The notes: generated by a model not told the origin, from the letters alone. A stretch of 64,000 bases of DNA from Moanibacter sp965226025 (GCA_965226025.1 CBDDCD010000003.1:3038001-3102000); one strand, 5' to 3'. Positions 1 through 9,295 are shown, counted from the stretch's first letter. A program made the numbers and translations.

Positions 1-2
1 GG

Positions 3-1646
3 ATCGAGGTGGTTTCGCTCCAGGACGCGACCATTCGAGAAGGCCTCATCGAGATGCGCGGGGTACTCGATTACAAGATTGAGAATGCCGGAATCAAGAC
101 TCTTCAGCTGTGGATACCGACCAATGCCACCGGGGTGCGATTCGCCGGCAAATTCATCGAGGAGTCTCAGGCCGTTTCCGATGGTGCGGGTTCTTGGTCG
201 GTTGCGCTGCGCCGCCGGGTGATCGGTGACTATCGCCTCGAGGTGTCTTTTCAGGTAGTTGTCAGGGGAGATGACTTTCCTGAGACGCTGGATGGAATTC
301 GCGCCCATGATGCTTCTCTTCAGCGCGGGTATTTCGCCTTGCGATCCGTGGGCCGATTGGAACTTCGTGTGAAACATCCATCCGCGTTGCAGCCACTGCA
401 TTGGGAGGCAATCCCTCGTAATCTGCTCCCAGATGCGATCGAACCTGCCACTCTCGCCTTTCGTGCTCTCACTCCCGACTTCGTGCTGCCTCTCGAAGTA
501 CTGCGTCACCAAACTGCCGAAGTTCTGCCTGCTCGAGTGACAGGTGCGGACCTCACTTCGCTTGTCTCTGATGCAGGCGCGGTTCTTACGGTTGCGAGGA
601 TCAGTCTCCACCCGGGAGACAAGCGCCACCTCCGCATCCGAATCCCTTCAGACGCCCATTTCTGGTATGCTTTTGTCAATGATCACAGCGCCCTTCCCTG
701 GCGTGACCGCAACGACGTTCTCATACCCCTCGGGGAGCGGCTGGAAAGCGGATTCGCCTCCACCGTCGAGTTTGTTTACGCGTCTTCCGGCGATCTGCAT
801 TTTGGGGGCGAAACCGAGGTGCCCTTGGTGGGACCGAGATTCGATCTTCCACTCGAAAATATCGCTTGGCGAGTGTATCTTCCGGAGCATCTTCGGCTGG
901 CCGACTATGGAGGGGACCTCACCATGAAACGGGAAGATCGGGCCTATCCCGATGCCTACCGGTTCAATCTCGAGGCCTATCTCAACGGTGAGAGAACACA
1001 ACTCGCGGCGAAGATTCAGCGGGCCGAGGAAATGCTGACAACGGGAAACGATCTTGCGAATGAAGGAAACCAACGGGCTGCCCGAAATGCACTGAAGTCT
1101 GCCTATTCTCTCTCTCGTCACGATGAGGCATTCAACGAAGACGCACGCGTCCAGTTAAACAATTTGCTCACCAATCAGGCGTTGGTCGGCCTGGCAATGC
1201 GACGCGACCGTTTGCAGCGACAGTTCGCTCCGGATTCGAAGGGGAGCGCCATGGGTCCGAGAGGCGATGCCGATCCCATGAACTTCACTCCTCAGCAAGC
1301 CCAGGCGATCATGGGCGGCATTCCCGCCGAGGAGGGTGACGGACTTACCCGATTGGCGGAAAGGATCGTCCGCCAGCACACCTCCGTGATCGATTCACCC
1401 GATGCGATTCGAGCCAGCCTGCCGCTGCAAGGGAGGGAATACACTTTTACCCGGAACCTTCAAGTAGAACTCTGGCGGGACCTCGGACTGGTCCTGCAAA
1501 CGCGCCGGCGACTGGATTGGTCCGGAAGGTGGACGCTTTCCCTATTCGCCGCTGTTCTGATCTTTGTAGCCGTGGCAGGTGTGCAGAGGAGAGTTTGGGT
1601 CGTGAAAAGTGAAAAGAGGGAGTGGGAGGTCGAGAGTTGCGAGTAA
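3..1646 (+). CDS. Large membrane-anchored protein, 5' end outside window
   Basis: I do not recognise the family. The frame is open to the left edge, so the GTG at 9 is probably internal and the N-terminus is missing. About 545 residues are visible. The first half looks like beta-rich extracytoplasmic domains. Around residues 325-380 it becomes helical and rich in Asn, Ala and Glu. One hydrophobic segment lies close to the C-terminus (about residues 510-528), followed by a short basic tail. This suggests a protein anchored by its C-terminus with the bulk outside the cytoplasm. The last dozen codons and the stop run into a dispersed repeat (GAGTTGCGAG type), so the tail may be altered relative to its relatives. 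Confidence 0.6.
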   Translation: MEVVSLQDATIREGLIEMRGVLDYKIENAGIKTLQLWIPTNATGVRFAGKFIEESQAVSDGAGSWSVALRRRVIGDYRLEVSFQVVVRGDDFPETLDGIRAHDASLQRGYFALRSVGRLELRVKHPSALQPLHWEAIPRNLLPDAIEPATLAFRALTPDFVLPLEVLRHQTAEVLPARVTGADLTSLVSDAGAVLTVARISLHPGDKRHLRIRIPSDAHFWYAFVNDHSALPWRDRNDVLIPLGERLESGFASTVEFVYASSGDLHFGGETEVPLVGPRFDLPLENIAWRVYLPEHLRLADYGGDLTMKREDRAYPDAYRFNLEAYLNGERTQLAAKIQRAEEMLTTGNDLANEGNQRAARNALKSAYSLSRHDEAFNEDARVQLNNLLTNQALVGLAMRRDRLQRQFAPDSKGSAMGPRGDADPMNFTPQQAQAIMGGIPAEEGDGLTRLAERIVRQHTSVIDSPDAIRASLPLQGREYTFTRNLQVELWRDLGLVLQTRRRLDWSGRWTLSLFAAVLIFVAVAGVQRRVWVVKSEKREWEVESCE

Positions 1647-1773
1647 CGAGTTGCGAGAGTTTGCCCCCGAAACACGCGAATCATCGCAAAAAATGGGGGA
1701 GATGGAGGGAAGCAACCATAGAGCTCGCAACTAAAACTGCTGAACCCCTGAACCCCTGAACACTCCCTACTGT

Positions 1774-2550
1774 TTACTGTTCACTCGTCCCCTCTTCCTC
1801 GGCCTCCAAGCGGGGCCCTTCGCTCCCATCCTCGCTGAACACAATAGGGCGGCGAATTTCGACATAGACCGGCTTCGTTTTCCTTATGACCGGTTCATAC
1901 TGACACATGAGGAGCGAAATAAGAGCGGTTGATTCGAAGGCCGGATCGTTGGAGCTAAGGATCTCCGGGTTGATCACCTTGCCATCGACGTCCAGGCAGA
2001 ACTTCACCATGACCTTTCCCGTTTTTCCGCTGCCTTTCAACTCGGGAGGGTAGAGAGGCACCAAAGGTATCACATTTCGCGGGCGCTGATTTCTGGGGAG
2101 CGTCTTGGCACGAAAGACTCGGATTTTCGGATCCAAAGGCTTGAATACCTCCCGGCCAAATCGTCTATTGAGCTGCTCCTTTCTCATGGCGGCTTTGAGC
2201 TCCTCCGTCAGCCTGAAGCGGAAGGGTACCTTCACTTTCTTATCGACCGGTTGCCCGTTTACTTCGTGCGGGGTGAAGGTCCATTGTTTGACAGCCGCTA
2301 TCGCCGCTTCGCCGAATAGTTCGTGATCGCACGATGCGACTTCACATTCACCTACCGTTCCCTCCGCTGTTACCGTGACTTTGATCACCGCATTCCCTTC
2401 AATTCCCTCTTCCATCAATTCCTCGGGAAAGTCTGGCTGCACGGTGTGAACGGGAGCGAGGGCGCTATGGATTGAGGGAGCGAGAAGGACGACTGCGGCT
2501 GCTACGCAGATGAATGTGCGAAGAATGGTGGAAAAAAGACGAAATCTCAT
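1774..2550 (-). CDS. TonB-family protein with two TonB C-terminal domains
   Basis: This is an energy-transducer type periplasmic protein. The chosen ATG (2550) gives a basic N-terminus followed by a hydrophobic signal/anchor (about residues 8-32). Two successive TonB_C-like domains follow, at about residues 35-118 and 150-235. Each has the family pattern of a Pro-rich entry strand (QPDFPEEL; LVPLYPPEL), a GxVxVxxxVxxxG core, and a C-terminal strand with the AAIxAVKQWTFTP-like motif in the first domain. There is no long Pro/Lys-rich linker and no ExbB/ExbD neighbour. It may therefore be a TonB-like periplasmic protein rather than a classical TonB. A strong sigma-70-like promoter lies upstream. 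Confidence 0.8.
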   Translation of the reverse strand: MRFRLFSTILRTFICVAAAVVLLAPSIHSALAPVHTVQPDFPEELMEEGIEGNAVIKVTVTAEGTVGECEVASCDHELFGEAAIAAVKQWTFTPHEVNGQPVDKKVKVPFRFRLTEELKAAMRKEQLNRRFGREVFKPLDPKIRVFRAKTLPRNQRPRNVIPLVPLYPPELKGSGKTGKVMVKFCLDVDGKVINPEILSSNDPAFESTALISLLMCQYEPVIRKTKPVYVEIRRPIVFSEDGSEGPRLEAEEEGTSEQ

Positions 2551-2620
2551 TGTGCCGATGATAGCCGCTTGTTGGACCGGCGACAATAAAAAGTTTTCCC
2601 GCGATAACTTTCCTGTCCCT

Positions 2621-2650
2621 ATTATAATCCCGCGCTCTGCCGCCCGTCAA
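2621..2650 (-). promoter_or_regulatory. Sigma-70-type promoter for the TonB-family gene
   Basis: On the minus strand TTGACG (2650-2645) is followed after 18 nt by a perfect TATAAT (2626-2621), about 70 nt upstream of the ATG at 2550. The -10 box lies inside a TGTCCCTATTATAAT context related to a short motif that recurs elsewhere in the window. Confidence 0.6.
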
Positions 2651-2735
2651 AGCGATCAGGAATCTGACGGTGGTGGAGTCATCCGCTGGAGACGAATGCA
2701 CCCAGATGGCGTATCCTCTCCGAGAAATTGGAGAG

Positions 2736-2819
2736 CTAGGAGTCTGTCGGACGAACCTAGTCACTTGCGAAGCAATCGAACGTCAATGTCCGACAGACTT
2801 CTAGCCCGTCAGACTCCTA
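2736..2819. repeat. CTAG-bounded MITE-like element, copy a
   Basis: A 69-bp unit (2736-2804) has terminal inverted repeats of the form CTAGGAGTCTGTCGGAC. It is a near-identical inverted copy of the unit at 36144-36212. A further degenerate end (TAGGAGTCTG on the minus strand) continues to 2819 and supplies the TAG stop of the neighbouring lipoprotein gene. Confidence 0.8.
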
Positions 2820-3200
2820 TCGGGTCTTGAAGGCCAGTCGGTACGGCGCGCTGGAGTTTCCTGCCCTGTCCTTGAAGTTCCTGAATTTGTCCGAGTTTAT
2901 CCAGACGATGTACTGCTTGTTCGGCTCGAGTTTTACCGGAAGTAGATTGGTGATTCTGTCATTTTCAAACCTCGGGTCGCCCTTCATCTCTGGAAAGTCC
3001 TCCGGTTTGGTGTAGGCCCACGACCAACTACCGTCCATCATCGGCTCGCTGAATGTGACTGAGAGGGTCGTCAGCGCCGGATCGACCGATTGATCTCCGT
3101 TGGCTGGGATCGTTCTGACCACCTCGGGCGGTACGGTATCCCTGGCACATGCTGAGAGGAGGAATGTAAGCAAGAGTATTGCTGTCAACTTAGTTTTCAT
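2817..3200 (-). CDS. Small lipoprotein with one bacterial Ig-like (Big_5) domain
   Basis: 127 residues. The N-terminal signal peptide ends in a lipobox (LLSAC, Cys18), so the mature protein should be a lipoprotein. The remainder is a single Ig-like domain of the SbsA/Big_5 type. It opens with PPEVVRTIPANGDQSVDP, carries the conserved VTFSEPM strand, and ends with the G-N-x-S-x-PYRLAFKTR strand. Such domains usually act as structural or adhesive modules in the envelope. The TAG stop lies in the end of a MITE-like repeat, so an originally longer protein may have been shortened. A larger lipoprotein with a related N-terminal domain lies at 31952-33028. Confidence 0.75.
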   Translation of the reverse strand: MKTKLTAILLLTFLLSACARDTVPPEVVRTIPANGDQSVDPALTTLSVTFSEPMMDGSWSWAYTKPEDFPEMKGDPRFENDRITNLLPVKLEPNKQYIVWINSDKFRNFKDRAGNSSAPYRLAFKTR

Positions 3201-3335
3201 AGGTATTTCCCGACCGTCTCCGGAAACCTGTCGTGGTCTGTTGGGTCTCCTTTTCTACGGCAGAAGGAGAAGAGCGGTTAGTAGAAAGCCGGTCCAGAGG
3301 GCTCCGTCGCCGCCATGGTAATCCATTGCCAGGCC

Positions 3336-4265
3336 ATGGAAAGGTATATCATCGATACGGACACCGGCTCGGATGACGCGGTTGCACTGGTGATGGCGGC
3401 GAATCATCCGGAGGTGGAAATTGAAGCGGTCACAGTGGTTGCGGGAAACGTTCCTCTAGACCAGGGAGTACAAAATGCCCTCTATACGTTGGAGCTCTGT
3501 GGTTGCAAGGTGCCGTTCTACCAAGGGTTCGCCAAGCCGCTCTTTCGCTCCCTGGAAACCGCTCAGAATGTCCTTGGGGACGACGGTATGGGCGATATCG
3601 GGCTGCCTCTGAGCGGACGCAAGCCCGATGAAGGTCACGCGGTGAACGAATTGTGCGCCCGCTTGATGAAAGAGGCGGAAGAGATCGTGCTGGTGACCCT
3701 GGGACCGCTGACCAACATCGCGGCCGCACTGCAGCTCGAGCCGTCGATCACGGAGCGCGTCAAGGAGTGTGTCATAATGGGCGGAACGGGTAGTGGACCT
3801 GGAAATATCACGCCGGTCGCCGAGTTCAACATCTGGGTCGATCCCGAAGCCGCGAAGATAGTATTTGAGTCCGGTATGCGGCTCAAAATGGTGGGGTGGG
3901 AAATCGCTACAAAATTCGCCCACTTCAACGATGAGGATTCCGAACGGTTGCGGGCAGTGGGCACGCCGCTAGCGCGATTCTGCGTCGATATTCAGAAGAC
4001 CCTGATCAAGTTCGCCTCGAAACTGTCCGGCGTTCGAGGTTTCGATATGCCGGATCCCATCGCTATGGCCGTGGCCTTGGATCCCGGCATTGTGCTCGAA
4101 TCTGAAATACGCCATATCGCCATCGCCACCGATGAATTGTGCCGCGGTCAGACTGTAGTCGATCAATTGGACGTGACTGGAAAGGCTCCCAACGTGGAGG
4201 TTGTGACGAAGGTTTCAAGGGAGCGATTTCTTGAGATGCTATTTAGGGCGGTGGGAGGAGGGTGA
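3336..4265 (+). CDS. Inosine/uridine-preferring nucleoside hydrolase
   Basis: The enzyme cleaves the N-glycosidic bond of ribonucleosides to give base plus ribose, in cytoplasmic salvage. The 309-residue length and fold landmarks match the family. The Ca2+-binding DTDTGSDD motif lies at residues 7-14. A central GGTGSGPGN loop leads to AEFNIWVDPEAA, and DMPDPIAMA lies near residue 235. The ATG at 3336 is preferred over 3315 because the conserved N-terminal strand starts there. The next plus-strand gene is a broken adenosine deaminase (5818-6492), so the two may once have formed a nucleoside salvage unit. Convergent with the FAD oxidoreductase. Confidence 0.9.
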   Translation: MERYIIDTDTGSDDAVALVMAANHPEVEIEAVTVVAGNVPLDQGVQNALYTLELCGCKVPFYQGFAKPLFRSLETAQNVLGDDGMGDIGLPLSGRKPDEGHAVNELCARLMKEAEEIVLVTLGPLTNIAAALQLEPSITERVKECVIMGGTGSGPGNITPVAEFNIWVDPEAAKIVFESGMRLKMVGWEIATKFAHFNDEDSERLRAVGTPLARFCVDIQKTLIKFASKLSGVRGFDMPDPIAMAVALDPGIVLESEIRHIAIATDELCRGQTVVDQLDVTGKAPNVEVVTKVSRERFLEMLFRAVGGG

Positions 4266-4491
4266 TGAACAGGCGGTTTGGCTTCTGGAAGCTGGCGGCT
4301 GGATTCGGTTTGGCCTCCAAGTGTGCGCTTTTTCAGCGTTCGTGCTGCCTACGGAGGCGGCGATCTCGGCTTGCCGGGATCGCCGCCGCTGTAATAACCG
4401 ATTGATAGGCAATGACTAATATCGAGTAGCAATGTCAAGTGATTTTAAAGATAGATGTCCTGTCCCTATTCTATTTTTGCTCCGCAGGACG

Positions 4492-4560
4492 CTTAGTCTC
4501 CACTCTTAGTCGAATATACTTACTCCATCCACTTAGCCGATTGATTTTGCAGGGACTAAG
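4492..4560. repeat. Heptamer-array element, locus 1 (left arm)
   Basis: CTTAGTC-type heptamers start at 4492, 4505, 4519 and 4532 (spacing 13-14-13). After a 22-nt step an inverted GACTAAG follows at 4554. The stop codon of the FAD oxidoreductase lies within that last heptamer. Related arrays occur at 6673, 16334, 45869 and 49942. Confidence 0.8.
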
Positions 4561-5788
4561 CCCGACCGGACTCAATGGCGTAGTAATTTGCGTAGAAATC
4601 CCTACTTTTTCGGCGTATCCAGGTTTTGTCGGCGGCGCGATCGGAGAAGCGGGCGGGGTCGAAAAGTTTGAGATCGGTTTCGTCGGCGGTCGAAAGGACA
4701 GATTGGGCGAGCCACTTTCCGATGGCGGCGGAGCCGGCGATGCCGAGAGCGGCGCATCCGGTAGCGAAGTAGAGGTTTGAGATTCCGGGATACCGACCGA
4801 TAACGTAGGCGCCGTCCGGGGCGAAGCTGGTGATTCCCTGAGATCGCTCGTGGACGGGCAGGCGGGCAAGTTCCGGAAAGACGGGGGAGAGACGTTTGGA
4901 AGCCTCGTACATGACCTCGATTGGCGGGGGAATGCTGTCTGTGGTAAAGGTGCCGGGCTTGGCGTGGAGGTCGATCGCTTCCGGGTCTGGTTCGAAGAAA
5001 CCGTAGAGGTAACCCGATTTTTCGCGCCGGACGTAACAGCTGATGTCGGTGACGCGAACGACGGGAAAATGATCGGGCAAAACGGTGCAAGGCGCCGTTA
5101 CGACGCGCTGGTGTCGGATTGTTTCGACGGGCAAGTCAATTCCCGCCACTCTAGCGAGGCCGGCGGTCCATGGACCGGCGGTCACTACGACCTGCTCGGC
5201 GGCAAAGGGCCGGTTATCGACTTCGACGCCGTGCGCCTCATCGCCGTTGATGAGAATGCGTGAGACTCTGGCGTCGGTGACGATTCTGACGCCTAGATCG
5301 GCAGCGGCCGATGCGTAAGCTCGAGCACAGACGGAGGGATCGACGAAACCGTCACCAGGGACAAAGAAGGCTCCCTTGAGAATCGAGACATCGATGGTCG
5401 GCGCGAGCTTGAGGATCTCGCGATCGGTGATGAAGGAGGCCTCAATCCCGTAGTGGTGCGCGTTGGCGACTTGTGATTCATACTGCCGCATCCTTTGGTC
5501 GGTAAGGGCAACCATGAGGCTACCGCAGCGGTGCAATCCCGGGTCGTGCCCGGTTTCGGCCTTGAATCCGGAAAGGAGGTCGAGGGCGTAGCGGATCGCC
5601 CCGATCATCGCTGGTTCGGTGCGCATCTGTCCAATGAGTCCGGCTGCACGGGGGGTTGTTTCCAAGGCCAGTCGCGCGTTTCGCTCGAAGACGGTGATTC
5701 CCCGTCTGCCGGACCGGGCGAGGTGCCATGCGGTTGAGAGTCCCCAGATGCCTCCGCCGACGATTGCTATATCTGCTGCCTTTGACAC
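4556..5788 (-). CDS. FAD-dependent amine/amino-acid oxidoreductase (DAO family)
   Basis: About 410 residues, typical for D-amino-acid-oxidase/sarcosine-oxidase-like enzymes, which oxidise secondary amines or amino acids and pass electrons to FAD. The dinucleotide-binding motif IAIVGGGIWGLSTAWHLA starts at about residue 7, followed by FER at the end of the second strand. A C-terminal FAPDGAYVIGRYPG-like segment completes the FAD site. I chose the GTG at 5788 because it lies just upstream of the Rossmann strand; the frame stays open to 6142 only as antisense of the adenosine deaminase remnant. The stop lies inside a repeat array. Substrate unknown. Confidence 0.85.
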   Translation of the reverse strand: MSKAADIAIVGGGIWGLSTAWHLARSGRRGITVFERNARLALETTPRAAGLIGQMRTEPAMIGAIRYALDLLSGFKAETGHDPGLHRCGSLMVALTDQRMRQYESQVANAHHYGIEASFITDREILKLAPTIDVSILKGAFFVPGDGFVDPSVCARAYASAAADLGVRIVTDARVSRILINGDEAHGVEVDNRPFAAEQVVVTAGPWTAGLARVAGIDLPVETIRHQRVVTAPCTVLPDHFPVVRVTDISCYVRREKSGYLYGFFEPDPEAIDLHAKPGTFTTDSIPPPIEVMYEASKRLSPVFPELARLPVHERSQGITSFAPDGAYVIGRYPGISNLYFATGCAALGIAGSAAIGKWLAQSVLSTADETDLKLFDPARFSDRAADKTWIRRKSRDFYANYYAIESGRA

Positions 5789-5817
5789 CTTCCGGATTCT
5801 CGCATAATCATCGGTAG

Positions 5818-6492
5818 ATTGAAACGGCAAAGGAACTGGGCATCCGGACGAAATTGATCCTATGTTTTCTCCGAGACATGAGCTCGGAATCAGCGATGGA
5901 GACCCTGACGGCCGCTCTCCTCTACAAGGACCAGCTAATCGCCGTAGGGCTGGATTCAAATGAGCATGGCAATCCGCCAGTGAAATTCCGCGAGGTGTTC
6001 GACCGTGCGCGGGAAGCGGGTTTTCTGACAGTGGCGCACTGTGACTTGAACCAGGAGGACACAATAGCTCACACCCGGCAGGCCCTGGAGATCCTGAATG
6101 TGTCCCGAATCGATCATGGCATGAACTCCATTCAGGATCCATGGTTGGTCCGTGAAATCAAACGGCGGAATGTCGCCCTCACGGTCTGTCCTCTCGCCTA
6201 CCTGAGCGGCCATAGCGGCATGCACGAAAGCAACATCCGGACGATGCTGGATAACAAGATACCGGTAACCGTAAACTCGGATGATCCCGCCTACATGAAT
6301 GGCTACATTGGGGATGTCTACCTCGCCATTCAGCAGGCGCTCAGTCTCAACGCGGAGGAGATCTACAAGCTGAGCCGCAATGCGTTCGAGGCCGCCTTTC
6401 TGCCGGAATCAGAAATCAACACCTTCTTGGATGAATTGGATCGAGTGATGGAAAGGTGGAGAGGAGGGGGAGGGGAGAGTGAAAAAGAGTGA
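5818..6492 (+). pseudogene. Adenosine deaminase family, 5'-truncated remnant
   Basis: Only the C-terminal half of an adenosine/adenine deaminase is present. Visible motifs are CFLRDMS, VGLDSNEHGNPP, the DHGMN segment, TVCPLAYLSG and the metal/catalytic NSDDPA. Homology starts abruptly after an in-frame TAG at 5815-5817. The N-terminal zinc-binding HxH region and about 150 residues are absent. The only usable start would be TTG 5854, giving a protein without a metal site. The break lies about 30 bp from the divergent start of the FAD oxidoreductase, so a deletion or rearrangement probably joined the two. Confidence 0.8.
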
Positions 6493-6671
6493 ACCCCGGC
6501 AAGCCGGGACTTCGCCCTGCCGAATGCTCCCCGAAATTGTTCTCGTCCTCGTGCTCGGTCCGGCCAGGATTCACCTCGCAGGAGATCCGGTTCCTCTCTT
6601 TACATCGAGAATTCCGAGGACGAGGATCCCGCCGAGTGGGATGAGTATTTCAACGATTTCGCCGCTAATTT

Positions 6672-6722
6672 CGACTAAGTGGATTGACTAAGTGTAACCG
6701 ACTAAGGGTGAGGACTAAGTGT
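6672..6722. repeat. Heptamer-array element, locus 2 (right arm)
   Basis: GACTAAG heptamers start at 6673, 6686, 6700 and 6713, spacing 13-14-13, ending in AGTGTGCCG. This is the same spacing and end as locus 3 (16334) and the right arm of locus 5 (49998). It lies in the 697-nt gene-free stretch after the deaminase remnant. Confidence 0.8.
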
Positions 6723-6751
6723 GCCGTACGGCATTCAGGCAATTTAGGATT

Positions 6752-6808
6752 GTGGGACTCCCGCCTCCGAGCCCTGCGGCGTGGCAGGCGAGGGCACTCG
6801 TCCCTCCA
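6752..6808. repeat. GC-rich REP-like sequence
   Basis: The segment reading ACTCCCGCCTCCGAGCCC through GCGAGGGCACTCGTCCCTCC is related to 9174-9295 and to 63896-63932. It can form short GC hairpins. No coding potential seen. Confidence 0.5.
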
Positions 6809-6923
6809 CGCGAAAGGCGTCTGGGGATTTTGAGATCGTTGTAGTCGGTCTCGTGCTTGTTATCGTAATCGATTTTTTCGAAACTCTCGGCGCGTCCGGC
6901 GGCCACGCCCTACCGCCTGACAC

Positions 6924-7105
6924 CTAGCCCGAACATCTCACAAATTTTCTGCTACGACGACGGATCTCACCGCGTGCCAAAGCCTTCCCTTGCCCAGCGA
7001 CCTCAGAGGGTCCTAACACACTGTCGCCCACCGCGCTTGGGAAAGGCATTGGCACGCAGCGATCTACGCCGTCTCGCTACGAAGTGTGTGAGATGTCCGG
7101 GCTAG
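6924..7105. repeat. 182-bp CTAG-bounded palindromic element, intact copy
   Basis: The element begins CTAGCCCGAACATCTCACA and ends with the imperfect complement finishing CGGGCTAG. The inner arms also pair (GCGTGCCAAAGCCTTCCC with GGGAAAGGCATTGGCACGC), so the whole unit can fold into one long imperfect hairpin. An inverted second copy (51617-51633 plus 53560-53724) is also exactly 182 bp once a group II intron is removed. It is non-coding and MITE-like. Confidence 0.85.
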
Positions 7106-7189
7106 ACCGAGTACCCCACAGTTCGACAAATCTGCAACCACTGTTTTAGTCTTTTCAATCCGCAGTATCCGTGAGTACATTTTGCGTCT

Positions 7190-8707
7190 ATGCCAATGGA
7201 TTGTTCACTAGAGGAGGCACGGGAAAGGATTGAGTGTGCCTTCGATCCTGACAGATTTCGTTTGCTGGGTCACCGGTTGATCGACCAGGTTTCAGATCAT
7301 CTTGGGAAGGTCGTGAAATGCGGTGGCGATGTTCTTCCCTGGCGCATTCCGGAGGAGAATGTTGAGGAGGCTGGGGCGCTGCTCGGGGAGCACTTGGGAT
7401 CGGACAATAGTCCGAAAGCGCTGGCTGAGAAATTCGGGCTGCTGTCTCGTGTCATGTTGGATCGGGGACTGAATCTTCACGATCCGCGCTACATCGGCCA
7501 CCAAGTACCCGCTCCATCCCCTATCGCGGGACTCTTCGATGCAATCGGAGCGATCACGAATCAAGTTATGGCGATTTATGAGATGGGGCCGTGGGCAACT
7601 GCAGTCGAGGAAGCCGTGATCGAACGTCTGGGCCTACGGATTGGCTGGTCAGAGGGAACGTTTTCAGGTCTTACGACCCATGGTGGATCGCTGGCCAACC
7701 TGACGGCTCTACTTACGGCCAGGAATGTTCGGCTCAAAGGTTCCTGGGAGATCGGAGTTTCGCAACACGACTCCGATAAGCCACCGGTTATCGTAGTGCA
7801 CCAGGACGCCCATTACTCGGTCTCTCGGGCGGTTGCTGTGCTCGGTTTGGGCACTGGTCAAGTACTGAAGGTCGGGCTGGACGATCGGTGCCGGATGGAT
7901 CCGGACCGACTGGACGAAACATTGAGGCTTTTGAGGAGTCGGAATCAGCCGATTGTTGCGGTCGTCGCCTGCGCCTGTGCGACTCCAATCGGCGCTTTCG
8001 ATCCTCTCGCCGATATAGCCGATGTCTGCCACCGTCACGAGGTGTGGTTACACGTCGACGCGGCCCACGGGGGATCGGCCATATTCAGCGACAAGTACAA
8101 GCACTTGGTTCAAGGGCTCGATCGCGCGGACAGCGTGGTTTGGGATGCCCACAAGATGATGTTTGTTCCGGCACTTTGTGCGTTTCTTCTCTATCGTGAC
8201 AGGGAGCACCGATTTGAGGCCTTCCGTCAGGAAGCGCCTTACCTGTTCGATCCATCCGCTCCGGGACTGGTAGAGTACGACGCCGGCTTAAAGAATATTG
8301 AGTGTACCAAGCGCGCCACCGCCTACGGAGTATGGGGCCTTTGGGCGCTGTTCGGTCCTGAGCTTTTCTCCGATATGGTCGATGTGACTTTCGATCTGGG
8401 TAGAGTTTTTTATGAAAAGCTCGAAGAGGCGTCGGATTTTGAGTCCCTCCATCAGCCGGAGTGCAATATTGTGGCTTTTCGACATCTCCCGCAGAAATTG
8501 ATCGGTCAATTACCCGAGTGCATCGGGCGATTTCAGCTGAGCCTCAGGCGCCACCTTATCGAGTCCGGTGAATTTTACATTGTCTCTACTCAGTTTGATG
8601 GCGTCGGCGCCCTTCGGGTGGCGATCATGAATCCGCTCACTACAGCGGATCACTTGGACCAATTATTGGATGCGCTCAGAAGGTTGGGTAGCGAGATTGA
8701 GGTATAG
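7190..8707 (+). CDS. PLP-dependent group II amino acid decarboxylase
   Basis: 505 residues, the usual size for the aromatic-amino-acid, diaminobutyrate, cysteine-sulfinate and glutamate decarboxylase family. Landmarks are GGSLANLTALLTAR (about 165-178), the Asp/His cofactor motif HVDAAHGGSA (about 284-293) and the Schiff-base lysine in WDAHKMMF (about 322-329). The C-terminal small domain ends in RVAIMNPLTT. The substrate cannot be read from sequence; the DAHKMM form resembles diaminobutyrate or cysteine-sulfinate type members. The gene stands alone between two repeat-filled spacers, with a weak ribosome binding site at the ATG chosen here (an in-frame ATG also lies 6 nt downstream). Confidence 0.85.
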   Translation: MPMDCSLEEARERIECAFDPDRFRLLGHRLIDQVSDHLGKVVKCGGDVLPWRIPEENVEEAGALLGEHLGSDNSPKALAEKFGLLSRVMLDRGLNLHDPRYIGHQVPAPSPIAGLFDAIGAITNQVMAIYEMGPWATAVEEAVIERLGLRIGWSEGTFSGLTTHGGSLANLTALLTARNVRLKGSWEIGVSQHDSDKPPVIVVHQDAHYSVSRAVAVLGLGTGQVLKVGLDDRCRMDPDRLDETLRLLRSRNQPIVAVVACACATPIGAFDPLADIADVCHRHEVWLHVDAAHGGSAIFSDKYKHLVQGLDRADSVVWDAHKMMFVPALCAFLLYRDREHRFEAFRQEAPYLFDPSAPGLVEYDAGLKNIECTKRATAYGVWGLWALFGPELFSDMVDVTFDLGRVFYEKLEEASDFESLHQPECNIVAFRHLPQKLIGQLPECIGRFQLSLRRHLIESGEFYIVSTQFDGVGALRVAIMNPLTTADHLDQLLDALRRLGSEIEV

Positions 8708-8820
8708 CGGGGATGCGAGATGCGGGATGGGATCGGCGCTCTCTTTGTCGCGAGCTTATTCGTGAGCCTTGTCGATTTCGTTGGGGTGCGGGAGTCGATA
8801 TTGCGTTGGGTGCCGGTTTC

Positions 8821-9054
8821 ATGGAGCTGGTCGCGAGCGCATCGAGTGGACTCCCCGTTATATTCGAAGTGATTTCGGGTCCCGCCGACCTGAATGGTAC
8901 AACAATGACGGTCACCGATCTCGGGAACGTGGATGTCCGCGCTTCGCAACCGGGAAATAAAAACTTCAACCCGGCCGTTCCGCTTGAACGGACTATCATC
9001 GTTCGGACTCGTCGAGATCAATGGACCATTCAGTTTTTCACAGAAGCGGAGTAG
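8821..9054 (+). pseudogene. Remnant of a bacterial Ig-like (MBG-type) surface protein
   Basis: About 60 residues read as one Ig-like repeat of large surface proteins: ASASSGLPVIFEVISGPADL, then a TVTDLGNVDVRASQPGN strand, then NFNPAVPLERTIIV. Tandem copies would be expected in an intact gene. Here a single module sits in a short frame without a convincing start or signal peptide, so it is taken as a decayed fragment. The rest of 8708-9395 holds repeats only. Confidence 0.55.
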
Positions 9055-9173
9055 AACTGCGGGCGGTTCGACTCGTGGTTATTCGGCAGAATTGATTGGG
9101 AACTTCAATGCCCGTGAGTGTTTCAGGGTGTCGGAATTTGGGTACTTGCGTGTAGAATAACCTATGAAGTGGA

Positions 9174-9295
9174 GGGGCGAGGGCCCTCGAGCCCCAGCAG
9201 AGTGGCAGATATCGTCAGGGCTTTGGCTCGCAGTTCGATCCAGGGCTCCCGCCTCCGAGCCCTGCGGCGTGGCGATGCGAGGGCCCTCGCCAACC
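9174..9295. repeat. GC-rich REP-like sequences
   Basis: Two units related to 6752-6808: GGCGAGGGCCCTCGAGCCCC, and a CTCCCGCCTCCGAGCCCTGC unit followed by GCGAGGGCCCTCGCC. They form short palindromes upstream of the TPP enzyme gene. Confidence 0.5.

Noticed and set aside
648..1121. Antisense open frame of 157 codons inside the first gene
   Set aside because: It overlaps a coherent protein on the other strand, has no recognisable motif, and reflects codon-position bias of the real gene.
5789..6142. N-terminal extension of the FAD oxidoreductase by 118 residues
   Set aside because: The extension is the antisense of the adenosine deaminase remnant and precedes the Rossmann strand with non-family sequence; the GTG at 5788 fits better.
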